NCBI GenBank assembly: GCA_025210455.1
Contig: JAOARQ010000042.1
Coordinates: 30,413 to 94,412 of the forward strand
DNA: 64,000 nucleotides
DNA from: Pelagimonas sp.
Lineage (GTDB): Bacteria; Pseudomonadota; Alphaproteobacteria; Rhodobacterales; Rhodobacteraceae
Direction: 5' to 3'
Part shown: piece by piece, positions 46,074 to 55,463 of the stretch
Position numbering within the stretch: the stretch's first letter is position 1
Layout of the letters: every line of letters starts with the position of its first letter
The notes under the pieces: model-generated
What the model was told of the DNA's origin: nothing
The model's database searches: none
Seen by the model: the letters and a program-made list of their open reading frames with translations, nothing else
Program-made: the position numbers and the translations under genes

Positions 46074-47078
46074 ATGAAAAAGTTTCTGATGTCGGCAGCC
46101 GCGGTTGCTGTCTTGGCTTCGGGCGCAACCAGCGCAATGGCCGCCTGTGACGATGGCGAAATCGTTATCAAGTTCAGCCACGTGACCAACAGCGACAAGC
46201 ACCCAAAAGGCATCGCTGCCTCGCTGCTGGAAAAGCGCGTCAACGAAGAGATGAACGGCAAGGTCTGCATGGAGGTCTTCCCGAACTCGACCCTCTATAA
46301 CGACAACCAGGTTCTGGAAGCGATGCTGAACGGTGATGTTCAGCTGGCAGCTCCGTCACTGTCGAAATTCGAAGCCTTCACCAAGAAGTTCCGCATCTTC
46401 GATCTGCCTTTCATGTTCAAAAACATGGATGCTGTGAACGCGTTCCAGAATTCGGAAACCGGCGCAGCCATGAAAGAATCCATGACCCGTCGCGGTCTGC
46501 TGGGCCTTGGGTTCTGGCACAATGGCATGAAACAGATGTCGGCCAACAAGCCGCTGGAAAACCCATCTGATGCCAATGGTCTGAAGTTCCGCGTTCAGAA
46601 CTCGGAAGTGCTCAAGGCGCAGATGGCGGCTCTGGGTGGGTCTCCTCAGCCGATGGCCTTCTCTGAGGTTTACGGCGCGCTGCAAACTGGCGTTGTGGAT
46701 GGTCAGGAAAACACCTGGTCGAACATCTACGGCAAGAAGTTCTTTGAAGTTCAGGACGGTGTGACCGAAACCAACCACGGCATCATCGACTACCTGCTGG
46801 TCACCTCGACCGATTTCTGGGACAGCCTGCCTGACGACGTGCGTGAACAGCTGACCACCATCATCAACGAAGTCACCGAAACCCGCAACGGCGAAGCCTA
46901 TGCGGTGAATCAGGCGGCGAAACAGTCGGTGATCGACGCTGGCGGCGTTGTACGCCAGCTGACCGCTGAACAGCGTGACGCATGGGTGAAAACCATGATG
47001 CCGGTCTGGGATCAGTTCAAAGACGACGTAGGCCAGGACAACATTGACGCCGCGCAGGCCATCAACGCGCAGCACTAA
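46074..47078 (+). CDS. dctP: TRAP transporter solute-binding protein (C4-dicarboxylates)
   Basis: The 334-residue periplasmic protein binds dicarboxylates such as succinate, malate or fumarate for uptake. It has a signal peptide (MKKFLMSAAAVAVLASGATSAMA) and the DctP family motifs GKVCMEVFPNSTLYND, the ligand-binding arginine region LKFRVQNSEVLKAQMAALGG, and FSEVYGALQTGVVDGQENTW. A tgggagg ribosome binding site precedes the start. It is followed by dctQ and dctM. Confidence 0.95.
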   Translation: MKKFLMSAAAVAVLASGATSAMAACDDGEIVIKFSHVTNSDKHPKGIAASLLEKRVNEEMNGKVCMEVFPNSTLYNDNQVLEAMLNGDVQLAAPSLSKFEAFTKKFRIFDLPFMFKNMDAVNAFQNSETGAAMKESMTRRGLLGLGFWHNGMKQMSANKPLENPSDANGLKFRVQNSEVLKAQMAALGGSPQPMAFSEVYGALQTGVVDGQENTWSNIYGKKFFEVQDGVTETNHGIIDYLLVTSTDFWDSLPDDVREQLTTIINEVTETRNGEAYAVNQAAKQSVIDAGGVVRQLTAEQRDAWVKTMMPVWDQFKDDVGQDNIDAAQAINAQH

Positions 47079-47208
47079 GTGATCTGCCCGGTCCCGCGTT
47101 GGGGCCGGGCGCTTTGCATCCTCTTGATGCATTGGGGGAGGTTTCCCCGCTATCTATCTGAAAATTCTGTCAGACACCTGCGTGTCTGTATTCCGAAGGG
47201 GAGGGGGC

Positions 47209-47901
47209 ATGTCTTCTCATCACCCGTCCGAGCAGTCTTTGCTTGGGCAATTCGTTAACGAACTCGAAGAGACCTTTATCGCGCTTTTGCTGGGCGGGAT
47301 GCTGGTTGTGACCTTCATCAACGTGGTGCTGCGCTACGGGTTCAATTCCGGTTTCATCTGGGGGCTGGAAGTCACTCTGATCCTGTTTGCCTGGCTGGTG
47401 CTGTTCGGTATTTCCTATGCGGTCAAAACCACTGCCAATCTGGGGGTGGACGCGGTGCTGAACCTCGTGTCGCCGCAGACCCGCCGGGTGCTGGGGCTGA
47501 TCGCCGCTGCTGTCTGTGTGGCCTATGCCTTTCTCCTGCTGAAAGGTGCCTGGGATTACTGGGCCAATTTCGCCAACCTGCCCAAAACCGAAGGCCGCTG
47601 GTTCCCGCTGGGTTTTGAGGAAATGAAGCGCACCTCGTATCGGTCGTGGTATGAAGTGGAAGATATCCGCATGCCCGAGTGGCTGCGCTTTATCGAACCC
47701 TGGATCAATGAAGGCGAAGCCTATGAGAAGATCCCGCGCTTTATCCCCTATGCCATGCTGCCCTTTGGCGCCGCGCTGCTGCTGTTCCGCTTTGTGCAGG
47801 CCAGCCTGCGGATCTGGAATGGCACCGCAGAAAGCCTGATCGTCAGCCACGAAGCCGAAGATGCGGTCGACGAAGTCGCCCACATGAACAAGGAAGACTA
47901 A
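47209..47901 (+). CDS. dctQ: TRAP transporter small permease
   Basis: The 230-residue protein is the four-helix Q subunit (helices near residues 22-45, 55-75, 95-115 and 175-195) with the family segment WGLEVTLILFAWLVLFGISYA. A hydrophilic insert between helices 3 and 4 makes it longer than many DctQ proteins. The ggggagggggc ribosome binding site selects the ATG at 47209. It is 3 bases from dctM. Confidence 0.93.
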   Translation: MSSHHPSEQSLLGQFVNELEETFIALLLGGMLVVTFINVVLRYGFNSGFIWGLEVTLILFAWLVLFGISYAVKTTANLGVDAVLNLVSPQTRRVLGLIAAAVCVAYAFLLLKGAWDYWANFANLPKTEGRWFPLGFEEMKRTSYRSWYEVEDIRMPEWLRFIEPWINEGEAYEKIPRFIPYAMLPFGAALLLFRFVQASLRIWNGTAESLIVSHEAEDAVDEVAHMNKED

Positions 47902-47904
47902 ACC

Positions 47905-49281
47905 ATGGATGTCGTTATTCTTTTTGCCATGGTCATTGGCCTGATGATGATCGGTGTGCCGATTGCGGTCAGCCTTGGGTTTTCCTCCATCATCTTCCTG
48001 CTGGTGCTCTCGGATACGTCTCTGGCGTCAATCGCCCAAAGCTTCTTTCAGGCGATGGCGGGGCACTATACGCTGCTGGCGATCCCCTTCTTTATCCTTG
48101 CCTCCAGCTTTATGTCGACCGGCGGTGTGGCCCAGCGGATCATTCGCTTTTCCATCGCCATCGTCGGGCATTTCCCCGGGGGGCTGGCGATTGCGGGCGT
48201 CTTTGCCTGTATGCTCTTTGCGGCCCTGTCCGGCTCCAGCCCGGCGACGGTTGTGGCGATTGGCTCGATTGTCATCGCAGGCATGCGTCAGGTGGGCTAT
48301 TCCAAAGACTTCGCGGCTGGTGTGATCGCCAATGCCGGGACGCTGGGCATTCTGATCCCGCCGTCCATCGTAATGGTGGTCTATGCCTCGGCGGTTGAGG
48401 TCTCTGTGGGTCGCATGTTCCTTGCGGGGGTTATTCCTGGGCTGATGGCGGGCACCATGCTGATGGTGACCATCTATGTCATCGCCAAGGTGAAAAACCT
48501 GCCCAAAGGCGAATGGAAAGGCTGGGGCGAAGTCCTTGAGGCTGGCGGCGACGCCATCTGGGGCCTGTTCCTGATCGTGATCATTCTGGGCGGCATCTAT
48601 GGCGGCATCTTTACCCCGACCGAAGCGGCAGCGGTGGCGGCGGTCTATGCCTTCCTGATCGCCAATTTCATCTATCGCGACATGGGGCCACTGCACAATA
48701 AAGACGGCGGTCGCAACAAGACCCTGCTGCAAAAGCCCATCGCGCTGGTCACCGCCTTTGTGCACCGCGACACCAAGAACACCCTGTTCGAAGCGGGCAA
48801 GCTGACCATCACCCTGATGTTCATCATCGCCAATGCGCTGATCCTCAAGCACGTTCTGACCGACGAGCAGATCCCGCAGCAGATCGCGGGCGCGATGCTT
48901 TCGGCGGGTTTTGGGGCGGTGACCTTCCTGATCATCGTCAACATCATCCTGCTGATCGGTGGTCAGTTCATGGAACCGTCGGGCCTGCTGGTGATCGTTG
49001 CGCCGCTGGTCTTCCCGATTGCGATTGAGCTTGGCATTGACCCGATCCATCTGGGCATCATCATGGTGGTGAACATGGAAATCGGCATGATTACCCCACC
49101 GGTTGGTCTGAACCTCTTTGTCACCTCGGGTGTGGCGGGGATGCCAATGATGCGGGTGGTCAAAGCGGCTCTGCCCTTCCTGGCCGTGCTCTTTGTCTTC
49201 CTGATCATGGTGACTTACATTCCGGCGATTTCGACCTTCCTGCCCAACCACTTTATGGGGCCTGAAATCATCACCAAATAG
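47905..49281 (+). CDS. dctM: TRAP transporter large permease
   Basis: The 458-residue M subunit carries the substrate with sodium. It has about 12 helices and the DctM motifs IPFFILASSFMSTGGVAQRI, AALSGSSPATVVAIGSI, GTLGILIPPSIVMVVYA and GMITPPVGLNLFVTSG. A hydrophilic loop near residues 255-290 separates the two halves. It is the last gene of dctPQM and is followed by a terminator. Confidence 0.96.
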   Translation: MDVVILFAMVIGLMMIGVPIAVSLGFSSIIFLLVLSDTSLASIAQSFFQAMAGHYTLLAIPFFILASSFMSTGGVAQRIIRFSIAIVGHFPGGLAIAGVFACMLFAALSGSSPATVVAIGSIVIAGMRQVGYSKDFAAGVIANAGTLGILIPPSIVMVVYASAVEVSVGRMFLAGVIPGLMAGTMLMVTIYVIAKVKNLPKGEWKGWGEVLEAGGDAIWGLFLIVIILGGIYGGIFTPTEAAAVAAVYAFLIANFIYRDMGPLHNKDGGRNKTLLQKPIALVTAFVHRDTKNTLFEAGKLTITLMFIIANALILKHVLTDEQIPQQIAGAMLSAGFGAVTFLIIVNIILLIGGQFMEPSGLLVIVAPLVFPIAIELGIDPIHLGIIMVVNMEIGMITPPVGLNLFVTSGVAGMPMMRVVKAALPFLAVLFVFLIMVTYIPAISTFLPNHFMGPEIITK

Positions 49282-49304
49282 GGATGTTCAAAAAACGATC
49301 TTCA

Positions 49305-49336
49305 GGCGGCGTCCCCTTGTGGGGCGCCGCTTTCTT
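49305..49336 (+). terminator. Rho-independent terminator after dctM
   Basis: The stem ggcggcgtcccc / ggggcgccgc (one bulged T) with loop ttgt is followed by TTTCTT. Confidence 0.85.
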
Positions 49337-49820
49337 AACAAGGTGTTAATTTTTCGCGGTTTTTCACACAGTTTGCACGCGATTGGCTCAAACAATCATC
49401 GTGCCTGCGCCTTTTGCCCATTGTCTTTTCCACAGCCCTGCCTTTATGTTGAGAATACGGTGATCTGCGCAACGCGCCTCACCCAAAAGTTTCGCTGAGC
49501 GCGGACCGCATCCCAAAAGATGGATCCCCTCAGACCGATTGGGCCGCAAGGCCGTGATATGCCAAAGGGCTCAGTGCCCGGCGGCGAAGAACCTTGCCCA
49601 CACCGCAAATGGCTGTGGGTGATAGAATGGGCGCGATCCGGGATACCCCCGATCCGCGTCGGAGAAGAAACGCGATGAAGCGCGCGACAGATCAGAGGCT
49701 CGGAGCAGGACGCAATTGCGCCCTCCGCCCGATTGCGCGCCCGCTCGCCCTGACAAGACACACTTCGCAACCCCCGGCGCCGCCTGGTCCCGGGGATGGG
49801 CGCGTGTGCAAACGGATAAC
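49337..49820 (+). promoter_or_regulatory. Long leader region of the RNase E gene
   Basis: Nearly 500 bases without a credible gene precede rne. A possible promoter is TTGTCT (49421) with TTATGT 17 bases later (49444), which would give a leader of roughly 365 bases. Inverted segments such as cgcgatccggg / ccccgatccgcg (49630-49660) suggest structure. In E. coli the rne leader mediates autoregulation by RNase E; the same function here is an inference. Confidence 0.45.
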
Positions 49821-52800
49821 ATGGCAAAGAAAATGCTCATCGATGCCACCCACGCGGAAGAGACACGCGTTGTGGTGGTTGACGGAAACAAGGTTGAGGA
49901 ATTCGACTTTGAATCTGAAAACAAGCGACAGCTTGCAGGCAATATCTACCTAGCGAAAGTCACGCGGGTTGAACCCTCGCTACAGGCGGCGTTCGTTGAT
50001 TACGGCGGCAATCGCCACGGCTTTCTGGCCTTTTCGGAAATTCACCCGGATTACTATCAGATCCCCGTCGCCGACCGTCAGGCCCTGATGGAGGAAGAGG
50101 CAGCTCTGGCTGCTGCGGATGACGAAGACGAAAAGGAAGCGCCGAAAAAGCGCAGCCGCACGCGCAGCCGCAAACCCCGTGGTGGGGAAAAGGCAGCGGC
50201 GGATGTCACCGAAGACACAGCCGCTAAGGCCCCCCGCGATTCCTCGGAAATCAGCGGGATGGAGACGATTGATCTCGACGATGAAGGCGGTGAAGACACC
50301 GAAGCCGGCGCGCCGGGTGAAGGCCTGTCGCCTATGGAAACGGTGCAGGATACGCCGATCGACGAGCCCGTAGATGCAGCGGATGCGACTGCCGAGCCTT
50401 CCGAGACCCCGCAAGAGGCAGCAACAGACGCGGCGCCTGAGGCCGAAGAGACACCCGCGCCAGAGGCGCAGGCCGAAGGCGAAGCTGTAGCTGAGGCCGC
50501 CCCAGAAGAACTGCATTCTGAGGATGCTACTACAGCCGTGGAAGCAGCCCCTGAAGAGGCGGCCAGCGCCGAGGTCGAAGTCGCCTCTCAAGAGGTCGAT
50601 GCAGAAGACGCGGCTTCAGACGAAGATAAACCCAGCCGCCCGATGGCGGCCTCTTCTGACGACGACGCCAAAATCGTCACCTCAGATCCAGTCGCCCCTG
50701 CCGAAGAGGATGCGCCAGCACCCGATGAGGCCCCCGCCGCAGAACCCGAGGCTGTCGCTGAAACCGTCCCTGCCGAAGTGGTCGAAGAAACCCCGGAGGT
50801 CGCTGAAACAGCAGAACCGGAAGCCGGGGCTGCTGCCGAAACTCAGCCCGAGGCCACCCCTGCCGAAGCCCCCGCTGCAGATACGGCTGCGCCGGAAAGC
50901 GTCGCGGCCGAGGGGGAAACCGCTGAACCCGTCGCGCAAGAGCCTGCCGCGTCTGAACCCGCAGAGGTCCAGGAAGAGACACAGGATGCTGCTGAACCTG
51001 TCGACGCTGCCCCCAAAACTGAGGACACCCCAGCAGAGACTGCTGATGCGCAGCCCGCCGAGGCCAGCGAATCCGCCGCGGAAGAGACCACCTCAGAAGT
51101 GACCCCTGACGAGGCATCAGAAGACACTCCTGAAGAGGCGAAAGAAACCAAACCCAAGCGCAGCCGCAAATCGCGCAAGAAGTCTTCTGCCGCCGAACGT
51201 GACGAGACCATCGAATCCGTCGCCGATGACGATACCGAAGAAGATATTCGCCCCGCCCGCAAACCGCGTCCACGTCGCTACAAGATCCAGGAGGTCATCA
51301 AAGTCCGCCAGATCATGCTGGTGCAGGTGGTCAAGGAAGAGCGTGGCAACAAAGGCGCCGCACTGACAACGTACCTGTCGCTGGCAGGTCGCTATTGCGT
51401 GCTGATGCCCAACACCGCCCGTGGCGGTGGCATCTCGCGCAAGATCACCAATGCCTCGGATCGCTCCAAGCTCAAGGCTATCGCCGGTGAAATCGACGTG
51501 CCAAAAGGCGCAGGTCTGATCATCCGCACCGCCGGGGCCAAACGCACCAAGACCGAGATCAAGCGCGACTATGAATATCTCCAGCGCCTGTGGGAACAGA
51601 TCCGCGAACTGACGCTGAAATCCATCGCGCCCGCCAAGATCTATGAAGAGGGCGACCTGATCAAACGCTCGATCCGCGATCTCTATTCGCGCGAAATCGA
51701 CGAGGTTCTGGTGGAAGGCGAAGAGGGCTATCGCACCGCCAAGGACTTCATGAAAATGATCATGCCGTCCCACGCGAAGAACGTGCAGCATTACAATGAA
51801 CAGATGCCGCTCTTCGCTCGTTACCAGGTGGAAAGCTATCTGGGCGGCATGTTCAACCCGACGGTGCAGCTGAAATCCGGCGGCTACATTGTGATCGGCG
51901 TGACCGAAGCGCTGGTCGCGATCGACGTGAACTCAGGCCGGGCCACCAAAGAGGGCTCGATTGAAGAAACCGCGCTCAAGACCAACCTTGAGGCCGCCGA
52001 AGAGGTGGCCCGCCAGCTGCGCCTGCGCGATCTGGCCGGTCTGATCGTGATCGACTTCATCGACATGGACGAGCGCAAGAACAACACCGCCGTCGAAAAA
52101 CGCCTGAAAGACAAGCTGAAAACAGATCGCGCCCGCATTCAGGTGGGCCGCATCTCGGGATTTGGCCTGTTGGAAATGTCGCGCCAGCGTCTGCGCCCCG
52201 GCATGATCGAGGCGACAACCCAGCCTTGCCCGCATTGCCATGGCACCGGGCTGATCCGTTCGGACGACAATATGGCCCTGCAGGTTCTGCGCCAGATCGA
52301 AGAGGAAGGCACCCGCCGCCGTACCCGCGAGGTGCTGGTGAAATGTCCGGTGGGCATCGCCAACTATCTGATGAACCAGAAGCGCGAACATATCGCCCAG
52401 ATCGAAGCGCGCTATGGCATGGCCGTGCGCATCGAAGGCGATCCGCATCTGGTGGCGCCTGACTTCTCGATGGAGAAGTTCAAAACCGCCACCCGCAACG
52501 TGCCTGTGGTTGAGGCCCCTGTGGTCTCGGTCGATACCAAGCTGATGGAGCAGCTCGACGAAGAGGCCGCTGCCGAAGAAGCAGATGAGCTGGAAGCCCA
52601 GGACGCAGCCCCAGCCCCCGCTGAGGATGAGGACGACAAGCCCAAGAAAAAGCGTCGCCGTCGTCGTCGCCGCTCGAAATCCAAAGAGGGTGAAGGCACT
52701 GACGCAGCGGATGAGGCTGAGACCTCCGGGGCCGATGCTGACGCCGGATCTGATGACGGGACGGATGCCAAATCAGAAGAGGGTGAAGAGACACCAGAGG

Positions 52801-53375
52801 CGGAAGAAAAGCCCAAGAAAAACCGCTCGCGCAATCGTTCGCGCTCACGCAGCCGCTCGCGTTCAAAGGATGCCGAAGGCGAGGCTGATTCAGCTGCTGA
52901 GGCACCAGTCGAGACACCTGAAGCCCAGCCCGCTGATGCTGACACCCCCCCGGCTGAAGCGCCGCAGGATGCAGTCTCCGAGGATGTGAGCGAGACACCC
53001 GTCACCGACACTGCAGAGACCCCTGCGGAAGAGGCCGCTGAAGAGACCGTCTCTGAAACGCCAGAGGCACCGGCAGAGGAAAGCACAGCGCAAGAGGTTG
53101 TTTCCCTAGCCGAAGAAGCGCCTACAGATCAGTCTGAAGCCGAACCGCAGGACGGTAAGCGCAAGCGCACCCGGATGAAGGCCTCGGATATGATCGCTCA
53201 GGTCATGGCCAATGTGGAAACCGATGAGGTTGCCGCCCCCGCCGAGGAGGATGCGCCAGCGACCGAGGAGGCCCCTGCCGCTGAAGAGACCCCTGTGGTC
53301 GAAGAAGCTGTCGCCGCACCCGAGGAAGAGGCCCCCAAGCCCAAGAAACGTGGCTGGTGGTCACTGGGTCGCTAA
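49821..53375 (+). CDS. rne: Ribonuclease E
   Basis: The 1184-residue endonuclease starts mRNA decay and processes rRNA and tRNA. The S1 domain begins near residue 37 and is interrupted at about residues 90-480 by a very acidic Ala/Glu/Pro-rich insertion, after which RYKIQEVIKVRQIMLVQVVKEE resumes the fold. The catalytic core shows VAIDVNSG and IVIDFIDMDERKNN with the metal-binding aspartates, and the Zn-link CPHCHGTG. The C-terminal scaffold has an Arg cluster (KKKRRRRRRR), further acidic stretches, an SRSRSRSRS tract and the tail PKKRGWWSLGR, likely sites for RNA and degradosome partners. Confidence 0.95.
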   Translation: MAKKMLIDATHAEETRVVVVDGNKVEEFDFESENKRQLAGNIYLAKVTRVEPSLQAAFVDYGGNRHGFLAFSEIHPDYYQIPVADRQALMEEEAALAAADDEDEKEAPKKRSRTRSRKPRGGEKAAADVTEDTAAKAPRDSSEISGMETIDLDDEGGEDTEAGAPGEGLSPMETVQDTPIDEPVDAADATAEPSETPQEAATDAAPEAEETPAPEAQAEGEAVAEAAPEELHSEDATTAVEAAPEEAASAEVEVASQEVDAEDAASDEDKPSRPMAASSDDDAKIVTSDPVAPAEEDAPAPDEAPAAEPEAVAETVPAEVVEETPEVAETAEPEAGAAAETQPEATPAEAPAADTAAPESVAAEGETAEPVAQEPAASEPAEVQEETQDAAEPVDAAPKTEDTPAETADAQPAEASESAAEETTSEVTPDEASEDTPEEAKETKPKRSRKSRKKSSAAERDETIESVADDDTEEDIRPARKPRPRRYKIQEVIKVRQIMLVQVVKEERGNKGAALTTYLSLAGRYCVLMPNTARGGGISRKITNASDRSKLKAIAGEIDVPKGAGLIIRTAGAKRTKTEIKRDYEYLQRLWEQIRELTLKSIAPAKIYEEGDLIKRSIRDLYSREIDEVLVEGEEGYRTAKDFMKMIMPSHAKNVQHYNEQMPLFARYQVESYLGGMFNPTVQLKSGGYIVIGVTEALVAIDVNSGRATKEGSIEETALKTNLEAAEEVARQLRLRDLAGLIVIDFIDMDERKNNTAVEKRLKDKLKTDRARIQVGRISGFGLLEMSRQRLRPGMIEATTQPCPHCHGTGLIRSDDNMALQVLRQIEEEGTRRRTREVLVKCPVGIANYLMNQKREHIAQIEARYGMAVRIEGDPHLVAPDFSMEKFKTATRNVPVVEAPVVSVDTKLMEQLDEEAAAEEADELEAQDAAPAPAEDEDDKPKKKRRRRRRRSKSKEGEGTDAADEAETSGADADAGSDDGTDAKSEEGEETPEAEEKPKKNRSRNRSRSRSRSRSKDAEGEADSAAEAPVETPEAQPADADTPPAEAPQDAVSEDVSETPVTDTAETPAEEAAEETVSETPEAPAEESTAQEVVSLAEEAPTDQSEAEPQDGKRKRTRMKASDMIAQVMANVETDEVAAPAEEDAPATEEAPAAEETPVVEEAVAAPEEEAPKPKKRGWWSLGR

Positions 53376-53400
53376 CCCCAGCGAAAGCGAATTATGCAAT

Positions 53401-53437
53401 TGTGCCCGCCGGGATATCCCGGCGGGCACATTTGTTT
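53401..53437 (+). terminator. Terminator after rne
   Basis: A perfect 30-base palindrome (53401-53430, arms tgtgcccgccgggat and its complement) is followed by TTTGTTT. It lies at the convergent junction with the GNAT gene. Confidence 0.8.
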
Positions 53438-53933
53438 AGGGGCCATCGAAGGCAGTATGAAACGTGACCTGTCCTTCTGGGGTTTCGCCACGCAGACAAA
53501 GACCCAGAAAGACCTCTGGCGGCACACCATCATAGGTGAGACGCGGTAGGGCTCTAAAGCCAAACCGGTTGTAATAGCCAGGGTCCCCGACCAGGACGCA
53601 GCCGCGTGCCTCAAGGGCAGGCAGGCGGCGCAGCCCCTCGCGGATCAGCGCCCCGCCAATGCCTGTGCCCTGCCGTGCTGGAGCAACAGAAATTGGCCCC
53701 AGTCCAAACCAGCCACAGTGCTGGGTGTTAAGTGCGACCGGCGAAAACGCCACATGCCCCACCACATCGTTTCCCTCTTGGCAAACCAGTGACAGCGTCA
53801 ACGCATCAGCCTCACGCAGGCGCTCAATAATCCGCTCTTCACCGCAATTGCCAAAGCGCGCGCCAGCAAAGGCCGCAAGGGTCAGGCTGCGGATCTGCTC
53901 TTGGTCAGCCGGGACTTCAGATCTTATCTTCAT
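53436..53933 (-). CDS. GNAT acetyltransferase next to the TopAI/YjhX homologue
   Basis: The 165-residue protein is a YhbS-like acetyltransferase with the acetyl-CoA motif LGPISVAPARQGTGIGGALI and the later GDPGYYNRFGFRAL block. It begins 4 bases after the end of the YjhX-like gene. In E. coli the YjhX (TopAI) toxin is neutralised by YjhQ, also a GNAT-type protein encoded just after it, so this gene may be the antitoxin. It could equally be an ordinary acetyltransferase. Confidence 0.88.
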   Translation of the reverse strand: MKIRSEVPADQEQIRSLTLAAFAGARFGNCGEERIIERLREADALTLSLVCQEGNDVVGHVAFSPVALNTQHCGWFGLGPISVAPARQGTGIGGALIREGLRRLPALEARGCVLVGDPGYYNRFGFRALPRLTYDGVPPEVFLGLCLRGETPEGQVTFHTAFDGP

Positions 53934-53937
53934 GATC

Positions 53938-54198
53938 TCATACCCTGTTGTCCAATTGCGCCCGAACCGAACGCCGGCCCTTGTCCGTCGCGCGATAGGG
54001 AGCGGAATTGCGCGAAATGATCAATCCGCGCCGGATCAGCCGGTTCACCAATTCCAGTGAAACGCCGGACAGCACCATACCGTCATGGGTGACACAGGTG
54101 ACATGAGTCAATCGCCCATTGCCACCACGCTCAAAGCGGATCTGCCCGCCCTGAGCCAGCACGTGCATCACGCGCTGCTCAATTTTTGAAAGATTCAT
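53938..54198 (-). CDS. YjhX/TopAI family protein (topoisomerase I inhibitor)
   Basis: The 86-residue protein matches E. coli YjhX along its whole length: it starts MNLSKIEQRVMHVLAQGGQI, has a GNGRLTHVTC strand pair, and ends with VRAQLDNRV as YjhX ends RAQLDNR. E. coli TopAI binds topoisomerase I and blocks DNA relaxation. The gene is followed within 4 bases by a GNAT gene in the same order as E. coli yjhX-yjhQ. Activity here is inferred from similarity. Confidence 0.88.
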   Translation of the reverse strand: MNLSKIEQRVMHVLAQGGQIRFERGGNGRLTHVTCVTHDGMVLSGVSLELVNRLIRRGLIISRNSAPYRATDKGRRSVRAQLDNRV

Positions 54199-54391
54199 TG
54201 GATGTCTTGTCTTTAAACACAGTCAATCAGCACAAAGGCCTTACGAACCCTGCGCTGCTGTGATCACTCCGAACGCTGCGGCAGTGATCAGGCGTGTTTG
54301 ACACTCTCCAACATCTACAATTCCTCTATAGGATGCCCCACTCTGTTAGGGCGGGCGGCGTAGTGCGTCAAGCCCAGAAAAGTCAACCCAG

Positions 54392-54420
54392 AAAAAAGGC
54401 CCCGTCCAGCGGACGAGGCC
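54392..54420 (-). terminator. Rho-independent terminator after the aldolase gene
   Basis: On the minus strand ggcctcgtcc-gct-ggacggggcc is followed by TTTTTTC. Confidence 0.8.
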
Positions 54421-54441
54421 CCATTCAGATATTCGTCAGCC

Positions 54442-55344
54442 TTACAGCGACGCCTGATAGATCTTGTCGATATTGCCACCCAGTGCGCTGGCAAACTCAT
54501 CCTCAGATTGCTGCTTTGACAGGCCTTCGGTCAGCGCGCGGCTGAAGGATGCGATCATTTTCGGCTGTTTTGACAGGCGCTCACAGGCCACTTCGGTGGA
54601 ATACCCCCCTGACAGCGCCACAACGCGCAACACGCGCGGGTGATCGGCCAGCGCATCATACAGGCCATCCTGTGTCGGGATGGTCAGCTTCAGCATCACA
54701 TCCTGACCCTCAGCCAGCGCATCCAGCTGCGCCAGAATTTCAGCTTTCAGCAGGTCTTCCGCTTCGGCTTTGGTGGCGGAATTGATGTCCACTTCCGGTT
54801 CGATGATCGGCACCAGACCGGCGGCAACAACGGTTTTGCCCAGATCAAACTGCTGTGCCACAACCGCCTTGATGCCCTCGGCATTGGCTTCATGAATAAC
54901 CGAGCGCTCTTTGGTGCCAAAGATGCCAAAGCCTGCAGCTTCTTTCAGACTGTCTTCAACGCCGGGGATCGGCTTCATCATCTGAACGCCATTGGCCTTG
55001 TCTTCCAGACCTTTGTCGATCTTCAGGAAAGGTACGATGCCGCGATCTTCCCAAAGCGCTGCTGCGGTGGGTTTGCCATCCACTTCGCCGCGCATGGTGC
55101 GTTCAAACAGGATCGCACCGATGACCTTGGCATTGGTGAAATCTGGCGCCTTGATGATGCGTGTGCGCATGGCGTGGATTTCGTCGTACATGGCAGTTTC
55201 GCCATCATACATTTCAGGGGTCACCCCATAGAGCCCCAGCGCCTTGGGGGTTGACCCACCTGACTGGTCCAGCGCGGCGATAAAGCCGTTGCCGGTTTGC
55301 ATTTGCTCAACCTGTTTTGCGAAATCAGCGGAATCCCGTGCCAT
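54442..55344 (-). CDS. Class I fructose-bisphosphate aldolase
   Basis: The 300-residue enzyme cleaves fructose-1,6-bisphosphate to two triose phosphates, forming a Schiff base with lysine and needing no metal. Family motifs are GFIAALDQSGGSTPKAL near the N terminus, the FLKIDKGLED segment, IIEPEVDI, and the LSGGYSTEVACERL phosphate loop. It is transcribed alone and ends in a strong terminator. Confidence 0.94.
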   Translation of the reverse strand: MARDSADFAKQVEQMQTGNGFIAALDQSGGSTPKALGLYGVTPEMYDGETAMYDEIHAMRTRIIKAPDFTNAKVIGAILFERTMRGEVDGKPTAAALWEDRGIVPFLKIDKGLEDKANGVQMMKPIPGVEDSLKEAAGFGIFGTKERSVIHEANAEGIKAVVAQQFDLGKTVVAAGLVPIIEPEVDINSATKAEAEDLLKAEILAQLDALAEGQDVMLKLTIPTQDGLYDALADHPRVLRVVALSGGYSTEVACERLSKQPKMIASFSRALTEGLSKQQSEDEFASALGGNIDKIYQASL

Positions 55345-55463
55345 GACACCCTCATAAAATGATCAGTTGCGCGCTGCTTACCGCAAGCTGCCGCATGGGG
55401 CTAGGGCGTGTATCAGGTGTTATCGCTAAAGTTTTGCCTCCAGCCGGGTTTGGCCGAAATTCG

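Noticed and set aside
48028..49251. A 407-codon minus-strand frame opposite dctM
   Set aside because: Its His/Asp-rich translation is what the complement of a hydrophobic membrane gene gives; dctM is clearly real.
49444..49942. Minus-strand frames across the rne leader and start
   Set aside because: They overlap the certain rne start region, lack ribosome binding sites and show no domain.
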